A stretch of DNA of 9,738 nucleotides from Candidatus Methylomirabilota bacterium (GCA_022615475.1 JAKEGQ010000203.1:1-9738); one strand, 5' to 3'. Positions 1 to 6,223 are shown, counted from the stretch's first letter. Made by a program: numbers and translations. Notes: generated by a model not told the origin, from the sequence alone.

Positions 1-803
1 AGGAGGGTGCGTAAGTGTTCTTTGAGTCGGGCGGGGGTCCAGACAGACTCTGCAGCCTGTCGCAGCCTCGCCTCCTCCTCGGCGGACGCCCGGGCTGCCA
101 CAACGCTTCTCGCCATCTGGGCAACCTCTCTGGTCAACGGCTCAAAGATATCCCCGTCAGGGAAGTGAAGTGGTTCGGCGGTCTTATCCGTGCGGAGCCT
201 CTTCATCCAGTCCGCCAACTTGGCGACCGACCCGACAATGCTCCAGCGGACCACAAAGAGTGTGATAAGGGAGATCAAGAGTGCCTGGACCAGAAAGCCG
301 ACGAAGTTATTTTTCCAGATTCGGAAGAGATGGTCCTGGAGGTACGTCGCATCGTAGAAGATGACCAATGCGCCAGCGACTGCAACTTCGCGGTGGAGGG
401 GGAGGGCATAGAGATACATCCTCGTGTTCCCAATTTGGGTAAAAGCTCCCGTGCCGCGATCTGCATTCATGGCATCAGGGACGAGGGAGGGGATCGATGG
501 GAGCTGAGAAGCGAGCGCCGGGGTGATGGCAATGAGTTGGTCCTTGGAATCGTACACAGCGACTCCGGCTAGTCGCTCTCGGTTGCCGAATTGCTCCACA
601 ATTTGCTGAAGCCGTGCGGCTTGAGGCTGCTTCACCAAAGGCTCAATCGTCTCCCTGAGATTCTCGGCGAGCAGTGAGGTGCGACGATCGAGATCCCGCC
701 TTAACCCTTCCTTCTCCTGCTGTACCTGCCAAAGAGTCAGCAGGAAGGCAATGGCGCTGACGACGACAACGATCGAAAGGACAATCCGAAACGTGATTCG
801 CAC
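1..803 (-). CDS. Membrane sensor/HAMP-type N-terminal half of a larger protein, probably a trehalose-6-phosphate synthase fusion (partial)
   Basis: The frame runs from a GTG at 801-803 off the left edge of the window (267 codons seen, no stop). I chose this start because GGAGG lies 8 nt upstream and an in-frame TGA further upstream limits extension. What is visible: an N-terminal membrane segment (about residues 7-24, rich in V/I/L), an extracytoplasmic stretch of about 140 residues containing LAGVAVYDSKDQLIAI (residues 78-93), which looks like a small PAS/CACHE-like sensor fold, a second membrane segment (about 166-186), then a HAMP-like helix pair and an Ala/Glu-rich linker ending in SVWTPARLKEHL. 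I recall this linker, and the sensor before it, in front of the glycosyltransferase-20 domain of trehalose-6-phosphate synthase-like proteins, so OtsA activity is my best guess for the missing part. A histidine kinase or other signalling output is the alternative. Transcribed divergently from the rhodanese gene. Confidence 0.72.
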   Translation of the reverse strand, partial: MRITFRIVLSIVVVVSAIAFLLTLWQVQQEKEGLRRDLDRRTSLLAENLRETIEPLVKQPQAARLQQIVEQFGNRERLAGVAVYDSKDQLIAITPALASQLPSIPSLVPDAMNADRGTGAFTQIGNTRMYLYALPLHREVAVAGALVIFYDATYLQDHLFRIWKNNFVGFLVQALLISLITLFVVRWSIVGSVAKLADWMKRLRTDKTAEPLHFPDGDIFEPLTREVAQMARSVVAARASAEEEARLRQAAESVWTPARLKEHLRTL

Positions 804-824
804 AGGGTTTCCCTCCAGACGACC

Positions 825-853
825 GAGGAGAAACGAGTGACTCGTCTCTCCTC
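825..853 (-). repeat. 13-bp inverted repeat in the 5' leader of the sensor gene
   Basis: Arms 825-837 and 841-853 are separated by only 3 nt. On the minus-strand transcript the arms pair along all 13 positions, with one G-U wobble. The repeat sits between the predicted -10 (861-866) and the GTG start (803), so it would lie at or very near the mRNA 5' end. It could be an RNA hairpin that stabilises or regulates the message, or a DNA operator for a dimeric repressor. The arms contain GGAG, but the likely ribosome site for the GTG is separate (downstream on the transcript). Confidence 0.6.
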
Positions 854-860
854 AATTTTT

Positions 861-891
861 AGTTTACCCCTGTATCCCCCTGCGGTGTCAA
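861..891 (-). promoter_or_regulatory. Sigma-70-like promoter for the membrane sensor gene
   Basis: Read on the minus strand, a perfect TTGACA (886-891) is followed by 19 nt and then TAAACT (861-866), which matches TATAAT at 4 of 6 positions. The -10 box lies 57 nt upstream of the GTG start. The spacer is longer than the ideal 17 nt, so this is a plausible but unproven promoter. Confidence 0.5.
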
Positions 892-942
892 GCGATTTGC
901 GCCAGGGGGCGCGGGACGATCCACGAACGATCTCCTCCGTGA

Positions 943-972
943 TTGACAGCCCGCTGATGGGGTTGGTACTTT
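943..972 (+). promoter_or_regulatory. Weak candidate promoter for the rhodanese gene
   Basis: A perfect TTGACA (943-948) is followed after 18 nt by TACTTT (967-972), which matches the -10 consensus at only 3 of 6 positions. The ATG at 996 lies 23 nt downstream. The -10 overlaps the left arm of a palindrome (968-983), which would suit a repressed promoter. The weak -10 keeps confidence low. Confidence 0.3.
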
Positions 973-983
973 TCAAGAAAAGT
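968..983. repeat. 16-bp palindrome, possible operator
   Basis: ACTTTTC and GAAAAGT form perfect 7-bp arms around an AA centre. It is AT-rich inside a GC-rich spacer, overlaps the candidate -10 and ends 12 bp before the ATG at 996, just before the GGGAG ribosome site (986-990). This is the geometry expected of an operator for a dimeric repressor. The regulator is unknown and is not in the window. Confidence 0.4.
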
Positions 984-995
984 TCGGGAGTCGAT

Positions 996-1331
996 ATGAA
1001 AGTAACGGAGATTCCACGACTGACGGTGGAGGATCTGAAGGCACGGCTCGATCGAGGAGATGCGTTGATCCTTGTGGATGTCCGGAAGGAATCGGTCTAC
1101 GCCCGCGGCCACATCCCTGGGGCGACCTGCGTTCCCGTCACTGATTTCGCAGCGCACATCGCTCGACTTCCGGCCGGGAAATCACTCGTCTTCTATTGAA
1201 CCTGACCCGAGGAGAAATCAGCCGCCCGGGTGGCGGCCGCGGCGCAGGAGAAGGGCTTTCGTGAGGTCGTCGTACTCCGGGGAGGGCTTGAGGCCTGGCG
1301 ACAGGCGGGCTATCCGATAGAGCCGGGGTAA
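996..1331 (+). CDS. Rhodanese-domain selenoprotein with two in-frame UGA codons (predicted U-x-U active site)
   Basis: Read through two TGA codons (1197-1199, 1203-1205), the ATG at 996 (GGGAG 5 nt upstream) gives a 111-residue single-domain rhodanese ending at TAA 1329-1331. The N-half shows LILVDVRKESVYARGHIPGA (residues 24-43), the standard rhodanese D-V-R and G-H-I-x-G-A motifs. The C-half shows VVVLRGGLEAWRQAGYPI, the standard closing motif. Between them lies LVFY-U-T-U-PEEKSAARVA, where family members I know carry YCxCPxE: both TGAs fall on the cysteines (residues 68 and 70), and the first is the catalytic, sulfur-accepting position. TGA serves as a normal stop in four neighbouring genes, so recoding as selenocysteine fits better than a changed code. 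A hairpin at 1221-1237 fits a bacterial SECIS. Expected role: sulfur or selenium transfer or a thiol redox reaction; the substrate is unknown and no signal peptide is seen. The alternative is a pseudogene with two nonsense mutations, unlikely given their placement and the intact downstream frame. Confidence 0.8.
1221..1237 (+). promoter_or_regulatory. Candidate bacterial SECIS hairpin within the rhodanese coding sequence
   Basis: GCCGCC (1221-1226) pairs perfectly with GGCGGC (1232-1237) around the five-base loop CGGGU (1227-1231). The loop starts 21 nt after the second TGA and 27 nt after the first, inside the roughly 16-37 nt range used for bacterial SECIS elements. Position 2 of the loop is G and the loop holds the GGU-type sequence seen in SelB-binding loops such as that of E. 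coli fdhF. GC-rich coding DNA makes such hairpins by chance, so the hairpin alone is weak evidence. Its value lies in its position next to the two TGA codons. Confidence 0.5.
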
Positions 1332-1374
1332 TCCCTCACGCCGCGGAAGAAACAAAGCCTCAGGCCGCGTTCTG

Positions 1375-1389
1375 GCGCCATGGGGGCGC
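1375..1389. other. Small GC hairpin between two converging genes
   Basis: The 72-bp gap (1332-1403) between the ends of the rhodanese and glutaminyl cyclase genes holds a 5-bp GCGCC/GGCGC stem with a 5-nt loop. No T-run follows it on either strand, so it is not a convincing intrinsic terminator. Nothing else stands out in this gap. Confidence 0.25.
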
Positions 1390-1403
1390 GACGGCTCCAA
1401 GCG

Positions 1404-2195
1404 CTACCGGCAGTTCTGCACCTTGATCTCGAAGAGCTTCGGCCAGAGCTTGCCGGTCACGAACAGGCGATCGCGAGCGGCGTCGTACGCGATCCCATTA
1501 AGTACCGCTTCGGGTTGGAGCTGATGAACGCCAGGCAGAAGCCCCTTCAGATCGATCCAGGCAGTGACCCGGCCTGATGCTGTCGAGATCCGAGCGATCC
1601 GATCGGTGTGCCATACGTTCGCGTACACCTCATCGCGAACGTACTCCAGTTCGTTGAGGTCCCTGACCGGAACGCCACCGTCCGTCACGACGACCCGCCC
1701 CACTTCACGTAACGTCTCTGGATCGAGGAACCGAAGGCTCTCACTCCCGTCGCTCAGAATCAAGCGTGTTCGATCGTGTGTAAGACCCCACCCTTCGCCA
1801 GGGTAGCTGAACGTGCCTTGCAGTTTGAATGTCGCGAGATCGTACAAGAAGCCGACTCTGGATTCCCAGGTCAACTGAATCAGCCGGTTGCCCCAATCGG
1901 TCAGGCCTTCGGCGAAGTACTGCGGATCGAGGGATACCTGCTGGATTACCGCCCCAGTCTCCAGCTTTACCTTGCGCAGAGTCGACTGCCCATTAAGCCC
2001 GGTACTCTCAAACAAGAATCCGTCGCGGTAGATCAAACCCTGCGTGTAAGCCTTGGGGTCGTGAGGATATGTGTTGACGATCTGGTACCCGCACACGGGG
2101 ATGCGGCCTTGGGCGGCTACCACCGAGACGTGTGCGGCGTGGCACGTCGCCAAGCCTACCAATGCACTCGCGTAAAGCCGCTCTCGCACGCTCAT
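1404..2195 (-). CDS. Secreted glutaminyl-peptide cyclotransferase (glutamine cyclotransferase, beta-propeller type)
   Basis: The 263-residue product converts N-terminal glutamine of peptides or proteins to pyroglutamate with release of ammonia. It belongs to the plant/bacterial family, a five-bladed propeller unlike the animal zinc enzyme. Family motifs are visible in order: YTQGLIY (50-56), STGLNGQSTLR (64-74), YFAEGLT (93-99), GEGWGLTHD (133-141), DLNELEYV (179-186), NVWHTDRI (193-200), LNGIAYD (232-238) and VTGKLWP (246-252). Residues 1-29 form a moderate signal peptide ending near VVAAQ, so the mature enzyme is probably periplasmic. Cys35 and Cys262 sit at the two ends of the mature chain and may form a disulfide. 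The ATG at 2193-2195 is the likely start (an in-frame TAA lies just upstream), although no clear ribosome site is seen. It is the last gene of the minus-strand series, 70 bp after the small zinc-ribbon gene. Confidence 0.9.
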   Translation of the reverse strand: MSVRERLYASALVGLATCHAAHVSVVAAQGRIPVCGYQIVNTYPHDPKAYTQGLIYRDGFLFESTGLNGQSTLRKVKLETGAVIQQVSLDPQYFAEGLTDWGNRLIQLTWESRVGFLYDLATFKLQGTFSYPGEGWGLTHDRTRLILSDGSESLRFLDPETLREVGRVVVTDGGVPVRDLNELEYVRDEVYANVWHTDRIARISTASGRVTAWIDLKGLLPGVHQLQPEAVLNGIAYDAARDRLFVTGKLWPKLFEIKVQNCR

Positions 2196-2265
2196 GAATT
2201 ATGGAATCCGGCTTGAGTGGACTAGTCAGCCTACCTCGCTCGCAAAAACCTCTAAGAATTGCGGA

Positions 2266-2529
2266 TCAGGCTACGGTGATTCGGTTCCACTTCAGGCAAT
2301 CGGTGCAGACAACGTGTTGCAGACGAGGATTGTGGCGGGCTTGGACCAGTCCGAACCGGTCCTTCCCTTCTTCTCCTCGTGCCCCCTCCCGACCGCAGAA
2401 ATTGCATTGCAGGCCACGATCGGGGGACACATAGGCAACCAAGATCCAGGGGCTTCGCCGCGGCGGCACCTCTGGGGCTTTCATCACCCGTCTGAAGCCT
2501 GCCAGCAACCGATCCCAGAATCCTGCCAT
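2266..2529 (-). CDS. Small protein with paired CxxC motifs (zinc-ribbon-like), unknown function
   Basis: The 87-residue product is not one I recognise. It has CNFC (Cys42, Cys45) and CTDC (Cys75, Cys78) separated by a charged Gly/Arg/Glu-rich loop, the spacing expected of a single zinc ribbon. The N-terminal 35 residues are basic with two short hydrophobic stretches, and no membrane segment is evident. The ATG at 2527-2529 follows the luxC stop by 5 bp, and the ribosome site AGGAG overlaps that stop codon, so translation is probably coupled. The frame stays open further upstream inside luxC, but that part is the shadow of luxC in another frame. An internal start at residue 16 (MKAPEV) is possible. 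A structural, nucleic-acid-binding or accessory role to LuxC/LuxE is speculation from position alone. Confidence 0.72.
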   Translation of the reverse strand: MAGFWDRLLAGFRRVMKAPEVPPRRSPWILVAYVSPDRGLQCNFCGREGARGEEGKDRFGLVQARHNPRLQHVVCTDCLKWNRITVA

Positions 2530-2534
2530 CTCTC

Positions 2535-3908
2535 CTACACTTCGAGATCCGTCCACCGCAAAAGATCCCGGAACAGGGACCGCCCCTCTTGGTGCCAGGT
2601 GAGCGGAGGAACCTGCATCCTGCCGATGGGACAAATTCGGTTGACCCCGGCCTGGCCTAACCCACCCGCTATCGTCCCGATCCTCTCCGGGACGACTGCC
2701 ACGCCCGCAGCCTGAAGATACGGCCGCCACGATCGAAGCAGGTCCCCCACCTCGGAGAGATCTGCCACCGGCTTGATCAAGACGGTTCGGTGGAGACAAG
2801 AAGGGATGAACGTCGGATCGGCGTCGTAGATGAGGGTCCAGTCGAGCCCCTGCGTACTTGCGAAGAGGGCGACCTCTTTTCCGGCCAGCCCTTGCGCCTC
2901 ATAGTTGGCCCGAAATCTCCGAACCCTGGCCGCCTCTTCTGAGGTGAGCGGCCCCGGCGGAAGTTGCCTCGCCCACCTCGCCATAGCCGTCCCCATCAGT
3001 TCGGCAAACTCTTTCGGGCCGACCCTCCCCCCCTCTTCCACATAAAAGAGATGTGGAGAGAGGCATCCCTGCTGGTCGAAGAGGGAGGTATCGTACGCCG
3101 CACGGTCCGCGACCTCCTCCGCCCTCGACAGAACCTCCCGGCCAATCAGACCGAAGCTCACGCGATGCCCGTGACCGATGAATCGGCATCGGACGCGCCC
3201 CTGAAGCTCGTGGATCGTCTGCTCGCTGCCATAGGCGATGACCAGCTCAGCGCGCTCAAAAGCCACGGATTCCAGTTCGGTCCGTCCGCCGCTCCACCAG
3301 AGGACGGCCAGGCACTCGCCAATCTCCGGGTCTGCCCGAGCGACCGAGGCCGCCCACAGTGCGGGAAAGAGCGGCTCTGCCGAGGCAGTCTTGATCAGGT
3401 TGGCCGATCCGAGGAGCGTCGCCGCAATAATTCCCGGGAGCCCTATCCCGAGGATGTTCCCAGCCAGCACGTGTGTGATCAGGGCAGGGCTGTGCGCACG
3501 GCTCAGTTGCAGCCCCAGATGCACAAACCCCTCCAGGGCCTCTTCGTCCCCGATTCCCTGGAGGAGCTCGTGAAAGGCATCCGCCGTGTATCCCTCGCAC
3601 AACAGGTCCAGGCCGTGGGCCACCATGGCGGGTGAGAATCGAGTGGTCGCAGGCAGCGCGGCCTCAGCCTCCCGACGAAAGAGGTCGCTGCGATCCTGCC
3701 ACCGGCGAAAGACCTCCGCGAGGATCTCGGCGATCTCTTGGCCCTTGCGCTTCCGGAGGCGCTCCCGGGCCCCCTCGAGATGCCCGGCCACCTCGGTGAG
3801 GAGCGTCGGCGTGATGCGCGGGACTTCCAGCGTCACCGCACCAACGGAGCGAGTTTCGGTCTCATATCCGGATACCGTTCGGGGGAGATGATAGGCGGCT
3901 ACCTTCAT
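2535..3908 (-). CDS. luxC: Acyl-CoA reductase, LuxC family (fatty acid reductase subunit)
   Basis: The 457-residue product is close to the usual length of LuxC, an aldehyde-dehydrogenase-fold enzyme that reduces an activated acyl group to the aldehyde with NADPH. Visible motifs are HVLAGNILGIGLPG (146-159), NLIKTAS (170-176), the Trp-rich WWSGG (204-208), YGSEQTI (226-232) for nucleotide binding, and DTSLFDQQGCLSPH (273-286), whose Cys282 matches the acyl-accepting cysteine of Vibrio LuxC. The C-terminal region has GLGQAGVNRICPIGRMQ (about 414-430), also typical. The ATG overlaps the luxE stop by 4 nt (ATGA), so the two are translationally coupled, as fits the known LuxC-LuxE complex. No luciferase genes are present, so the aldehyde must go elsewhere, perhaps to the aminotransferase upstream. 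Confidence 0.92.
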   Translation of the reverse strand: MKVAAYHLPRTVSGYETETRSVGAVTLEVPRITPTLLTEVAGHLEGARERLRKRKGQEIAEILAEVFRRWQDRSDLFRREAEAALPATTRFSPAMVAHGLDLLCEGYTADAFHELLQGIGDEEALEGFVHLGLQLSRAHSPALITHVLAGNILGIGLPGIIAATLLGSANLIKTASAEPLFPALWAASVARADPEIGECLAVLWWSGGRTELESVAFERAELVIAYGSEQTIHELQGRVRCRFIGHGHRVSFGLIGREVLSRAEEVADRAAYDTSLFDQQGCLSPHLFYVEEGGRVGPKEFAELMGTAMARWARQLPPGPLTSEEAARVRRFRANYEAQGLAGKEVALFASTQGLDWTLIYDADPTFIPSCLHRTVLIKPVADLSEVGDLLRSWRPYLQAAGVAVVPERIGTIAGGLGQAGVNRICPIGRMQVPPLTWHQEGRSLFRDLLRWTDLEV

Positions 3909-4981
3909 TGCCTTCTTTCAAGCTCCTCGGCGGTTAAAGAGCAGCCCCGCGCCTCGGCCCCGGGCACTCGGCCAATCACCTCAAAGCCCTCTGCGACCCT
4001 GTATCCCAGATCTTCGGTCTCGATCGCCAGCACCGATCCGCAGTTGGCGAGATCATAGTGGGTGAGGAGCCCCACCTGACCGTCCGGGACCTCCTCAAGC
4101 GTCGTGGGATCGAGGATGCGCGTCCGAACCCAGGGAGGGACCTCTTTGAACCGAACGCCCGAATGACCCAGCCATCGATTCTTCAATGGGTTGTCGTAAA
4201 ATTGGGAACCCATCTCGGTCATACCGTATTCGTTGATGCACAGCACCTCGGGAATCCCGAGAATCTTTTCATAGAGGCGCAACAGCTCGTCCCGCGAGAG
4301 TTCGCGGGATCGTCCCTTGAAACCTCCAGTATCCATCAGACGACTCCCCTCAGGGAGCTGAAACGTCCATCCCTTCTGAAGGCACACATCGAGGAAATGG
4401 ACGAAGGCGAACGAGGACCCGAGAAGGCAGACCCGGTCTTGCCGTGACTCGGCCTCGCGCAACGCGCGAATCAGCCTGGTGAGATCCATCCCCGTCTCGC
4501 CGACGAAATGTGCGCTCCCTTCGCCCCCGTAGGTTTCCCTCACTACCCCGAGCATATGGGAGAGAGAAGATGTAGGGGAAAGGTCCGGGGAAGGAGCGAG
4601 GATGAGCATCCGAGGCCGCAGCCCGTCGGGAAGGAGATAGGCGGCGAAGCTTTTCAGGAGAGACGCATGGTACACGTCGAGCCAGGGAAATCCGTGCTGC
4701 CCTCGCCGATCTCCACCCTGGCTCGTCCCGCTGGTCAGGAAGACATGTTCGGGCGGGGCGCAGGTCGGATCCAGAAACTTGAAGGCAGCCGTGGGGAGTG
4801 CAGGAATGTCGTCCCAGCGGACTATCGTATCCGGCGTGACCCCTCGTCGATCGCAGAAACGTCGATAGGCCGGATTCCTCTGGTACTGAAAAGCGAAGAC
4901 CTCCAGGGCGAGCCCTTCAAAGGCCTTGTCGGTTGTCCCTCGAATGAACTCCAGTACACGCTCGATGAGAGGCTCTCGCAC
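3905..4981 (-). CDS. luxE: Acyl-protein synthetase, LuxE family
   Basis: The 358-residue product is typical in length for LuxE. LuxE uses ATP to make an acyl-adenylate, transfers the acyl group to its own cysteine and passes it to LuxC. Visible: FLTSGTSQG (81-89, adenylate-forming P-loop), INEYGMTEMGSQFYD (249-263, the motif that contacts AMP), and THYDLANCGSVLAIETEDLG (307-326, the second ATP-binding motif). ARGCS near the C-terminus places Cys347 12 positions from the end (counting inclusively), matching the acyl-carrier cysteine I recall near the end of Photobacterium LuxE. It should therefore be catalytically competent. The start is a GTG (4979-4981) with GGAG immediately before it and a G-rich tract (C7 on the plus strand at 4990-4996) that gives a further possible ribosome site. 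It lies 31 bp after the aminotransferase stop and overlaps luxC by 4 nt. Confidence 0.9.
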   Translation of the reverse strand: MREPLIERVLEFIRGTTDKAFEGLALEVFAFQYQRNPAYRRFCDRRGVTPDTIVRWDDIPALPTAAFKFLDPTCAPPEHVFLTSGTSQGGDRRGQHGFPWLDVYHASLLKSFAAYLLPDGLRPRMLILAPSPDLSPTSSLSHMLGVVRETYGGEGSAHFVGETGMDLTRLIRALREAESRQDRVCLLGSSFAFVHFLDVCLQKGWTFQLPEGSRLMDTGGFKGRSRELSRDELLRLYEKILGIPEVLCINEYGMTEMGSQFYDNPLKNRWLGHSGVRFKEVPPWVRTRILDPTTLEEVPDGQVGLLTHYDLANCGSVLAIETEDLGYRVAEGFEVIGRVPGAEARGCSLTAEELERRQ

Positions 4982-5012
4982 TCCGTCGTCCCCCCCTCGT
5001 GCTCCTCAGTCC

Positions 5013-6218
5013 TCAGCCCTCGAACCTCTGACTCGCCATGCGGAGGCTCTCCCCCAAGATCTCGACCGCCCGATCGCAGAGGTCCTGCGACACCACCAGG
5101 GGCGGTGCGATGCGGATGACCCCGTCGGCGTAAAGAAAGTCCCCCACGAGCAAGTCACGCTCTAACGTCAAGCGAAGGATGGCCCGCGTCAGAGATGGCT
5201 CATCGAGGACCATCCCCAGAAGGAGCCCGATGCCTACAACCTCCTTTACCCCTTCCAGCCGCGAAAGTGCAGCGCGCAGGTACCCTCCCGTGGTCTCGGC
5301 ATTCTTCAAAAGCCCCTGCTGCTCGATGTGGCGAAGGGCGGCAAGGCCCGCGGCACACGAGACGGGGTGGCCGCCGAAGGTCGTTACATGGGCAAAGGGG
5401 GGATCGGCCGAGAGGGTGCGCATCAGCGCTTGACGCGCGATGAAGGCACCCATGGGCATCCCACCCCCGACCGCCTTGGCCAGCACCAAGCAGTCCGGAA
5501 CCACTTCCCAGTGCTCGCACGCAAACCACCGTCCGGTGCGGCCAATGCCGGTCTGAACCTCATCCAGGATCAACAATGCGCCAACTTCGCGGCAGCGGGC
5601 CCTCAGCGTGGGCAGAAAGTCGGGGCCCGGGACGCGCACCCCTGCCTCTCCCTGGATCGGCTCCACTACGACCCCCGCCACCCGCTCGTCGATGGCATCC
5701 AAGGCGGCGCAGACGTCGAAGGGAAGCACATGCACGTCGGGCAGGAGCGGCTCGAACGGTTTTTGATAGCGGGCCACGCCCGAGATCGACAGGGCCCCAA
5801 GGGTATCCCCGTGGTATCCCCCGGCAAAGGCGACCACTCGCGTCCGGCCCGTCGCCTTGCGGCAGAGCTTGATTGCTCCCTCGATGGCCTCCGCCCCGCT
5901 GTTACAGAAAAAAGTCATCGAGAGATCGCCTGGAGCGATCTCGGCAAGGCGCTTGGCCAACGCGACCTGCGCCTCTTGCACCATCTCGCCATAGACCATC
6001 ACGTGGAGATGCCGCTCGACCTGGGTCCTGATCGCCCGCAACACCTCCGGACAGCCGTGGCCCACATTGCTCACCCCGATGCCCGAGACGAAGTCGAGGA
6101 TGCTCTTCCCGTCGCGTGTCTGCAAGAAGCACCCCTCCGCCCGCTCGATGATGAGCCCGAGCGGTTCAGCTGATGTGGGACACAGGTATCGCCGAAAGTC
6201 GTTGTAGAGGTTGCTCAT
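5013..6218 (-). CDS. Class-III PLP-dependent aminotransferase (acetylornithine/4-aminobutyrate aminotransferase-like)
   Basis: The 401-residue product has the full set of class-III motifs: FCNSGAEAIEGAIKL (104-118), GGYHGDTLGALS (133-144), VVVEPIQGEAGV (183-194), LILDEVQTGIGRTG (216-229, Asp219 for the pyridine nitrogen), VLAKAVGGGMPMGAFIA (245-261, Lys248 the Schiff-base lysine) and a TTFGGHPVSCAAG stretch for the PLP phosphate. It moves an amino group between an amine or omega-amino acid and a keto acid or aldehyde. Overall the motifs look most like ArgD/AstC-type enzymes, but the neighbours do not include other arginine genes. Its tight link to luxE and luxC suggests the aldehyde they make may be its substrate (inference). 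The ATG at 6216-6218 has no recognisable ribosome site: the 100 bp before it are repeat DNA. The stop lies within a CTGAGGACTGAGG repeat-like stretch. Confidence 0.9.
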   Translation of the reverse strand: MSNLYNDFRRYLCPTSAEPLGLIIERAEGCFLQTRDGKSILDFVSGIGVSNVGHGCPEVLRAIRTQVERHLHVMVYGEMVQEAQVALAKRLAEIAPGDLSMTFFCNSGAEAIEGAIKLCRKATGRTRVVAFAGGYHGDTLGALSISGVARYQKPFEPLLPDVHVLPFDVCAALDAIDERVAGVVVEPIQGEAGVRVPGPDFLPTLRARCREVGALLILDEVQTGIGRTGRWFACEHWEVVPDCLVLAKAVGGGMPMGAFIARQALMRTLSADPPFAHVTTFGGHPVSCAAGLAALRHIEQQGLLKNAETTGGYLRAALSRLEGVKEVVGIGLLLGMVLDEPSLTRAILRLTLERDLLVGDFLYADGVIRIAPPLVVSQDLCDRAVEILGESLRMASQRFEG

Positions 6219-6223
6219 GGCTG

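Noticed and set aside
15..572. 185-codon plus-strand open frame at the left end
   Set aside because: It is antisense to the membrane sensor gene, which shows membrane segments, a ribosome site and a promoter. The plus-strand product has no recognisable features.
996..1199. Rhodanese as a truncated 67-residue protein or a pseudogene
   Set aside because: The downstream frame is intact and shows the closing rhodanese motif, and both TGAs fall on the conserved cysteines. The possibility is kept only as the alternative explanation.
1072..1320. Open frame overlapping the end of the rhodanese gene, as if a separate short gene
   Set aside because: It is in another frame, its product is Arg/Pro-rich without any motif, and the rhodanese frame explains the DNA fully once the TGA codons are read through.
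996..1331. Genome-wide reassignment of TGA to Trp, Gly or Cys
   Set aside because: queG, the aminotransferase, luxE and larB end in TGA at the expected places, and no other gene here has an internal TGA.
2266..2799. Longer 177-residue version of the small CxxC protein
   Set aside because: The extra N-terminal part lies inside luxC in another frame and is low-complexity Arg/Gly-rich. The ATG at 2527-2529 has a ribosome site right after the luxC stop.
2535..4981. Bioluminescence operon
   Set aside because: luxC and luxE are present, but no luxA, luxB or luxD appears in the window. These two families are widespread outside luminous bacteria.
5328..6173. Long 281-codon plus-strand open frame
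   Set aside because: It is antisense to the aminotransferase gene, His/Asp/Gly-rich without family motifs, and reflects GC-rich codon bias in the real gene.
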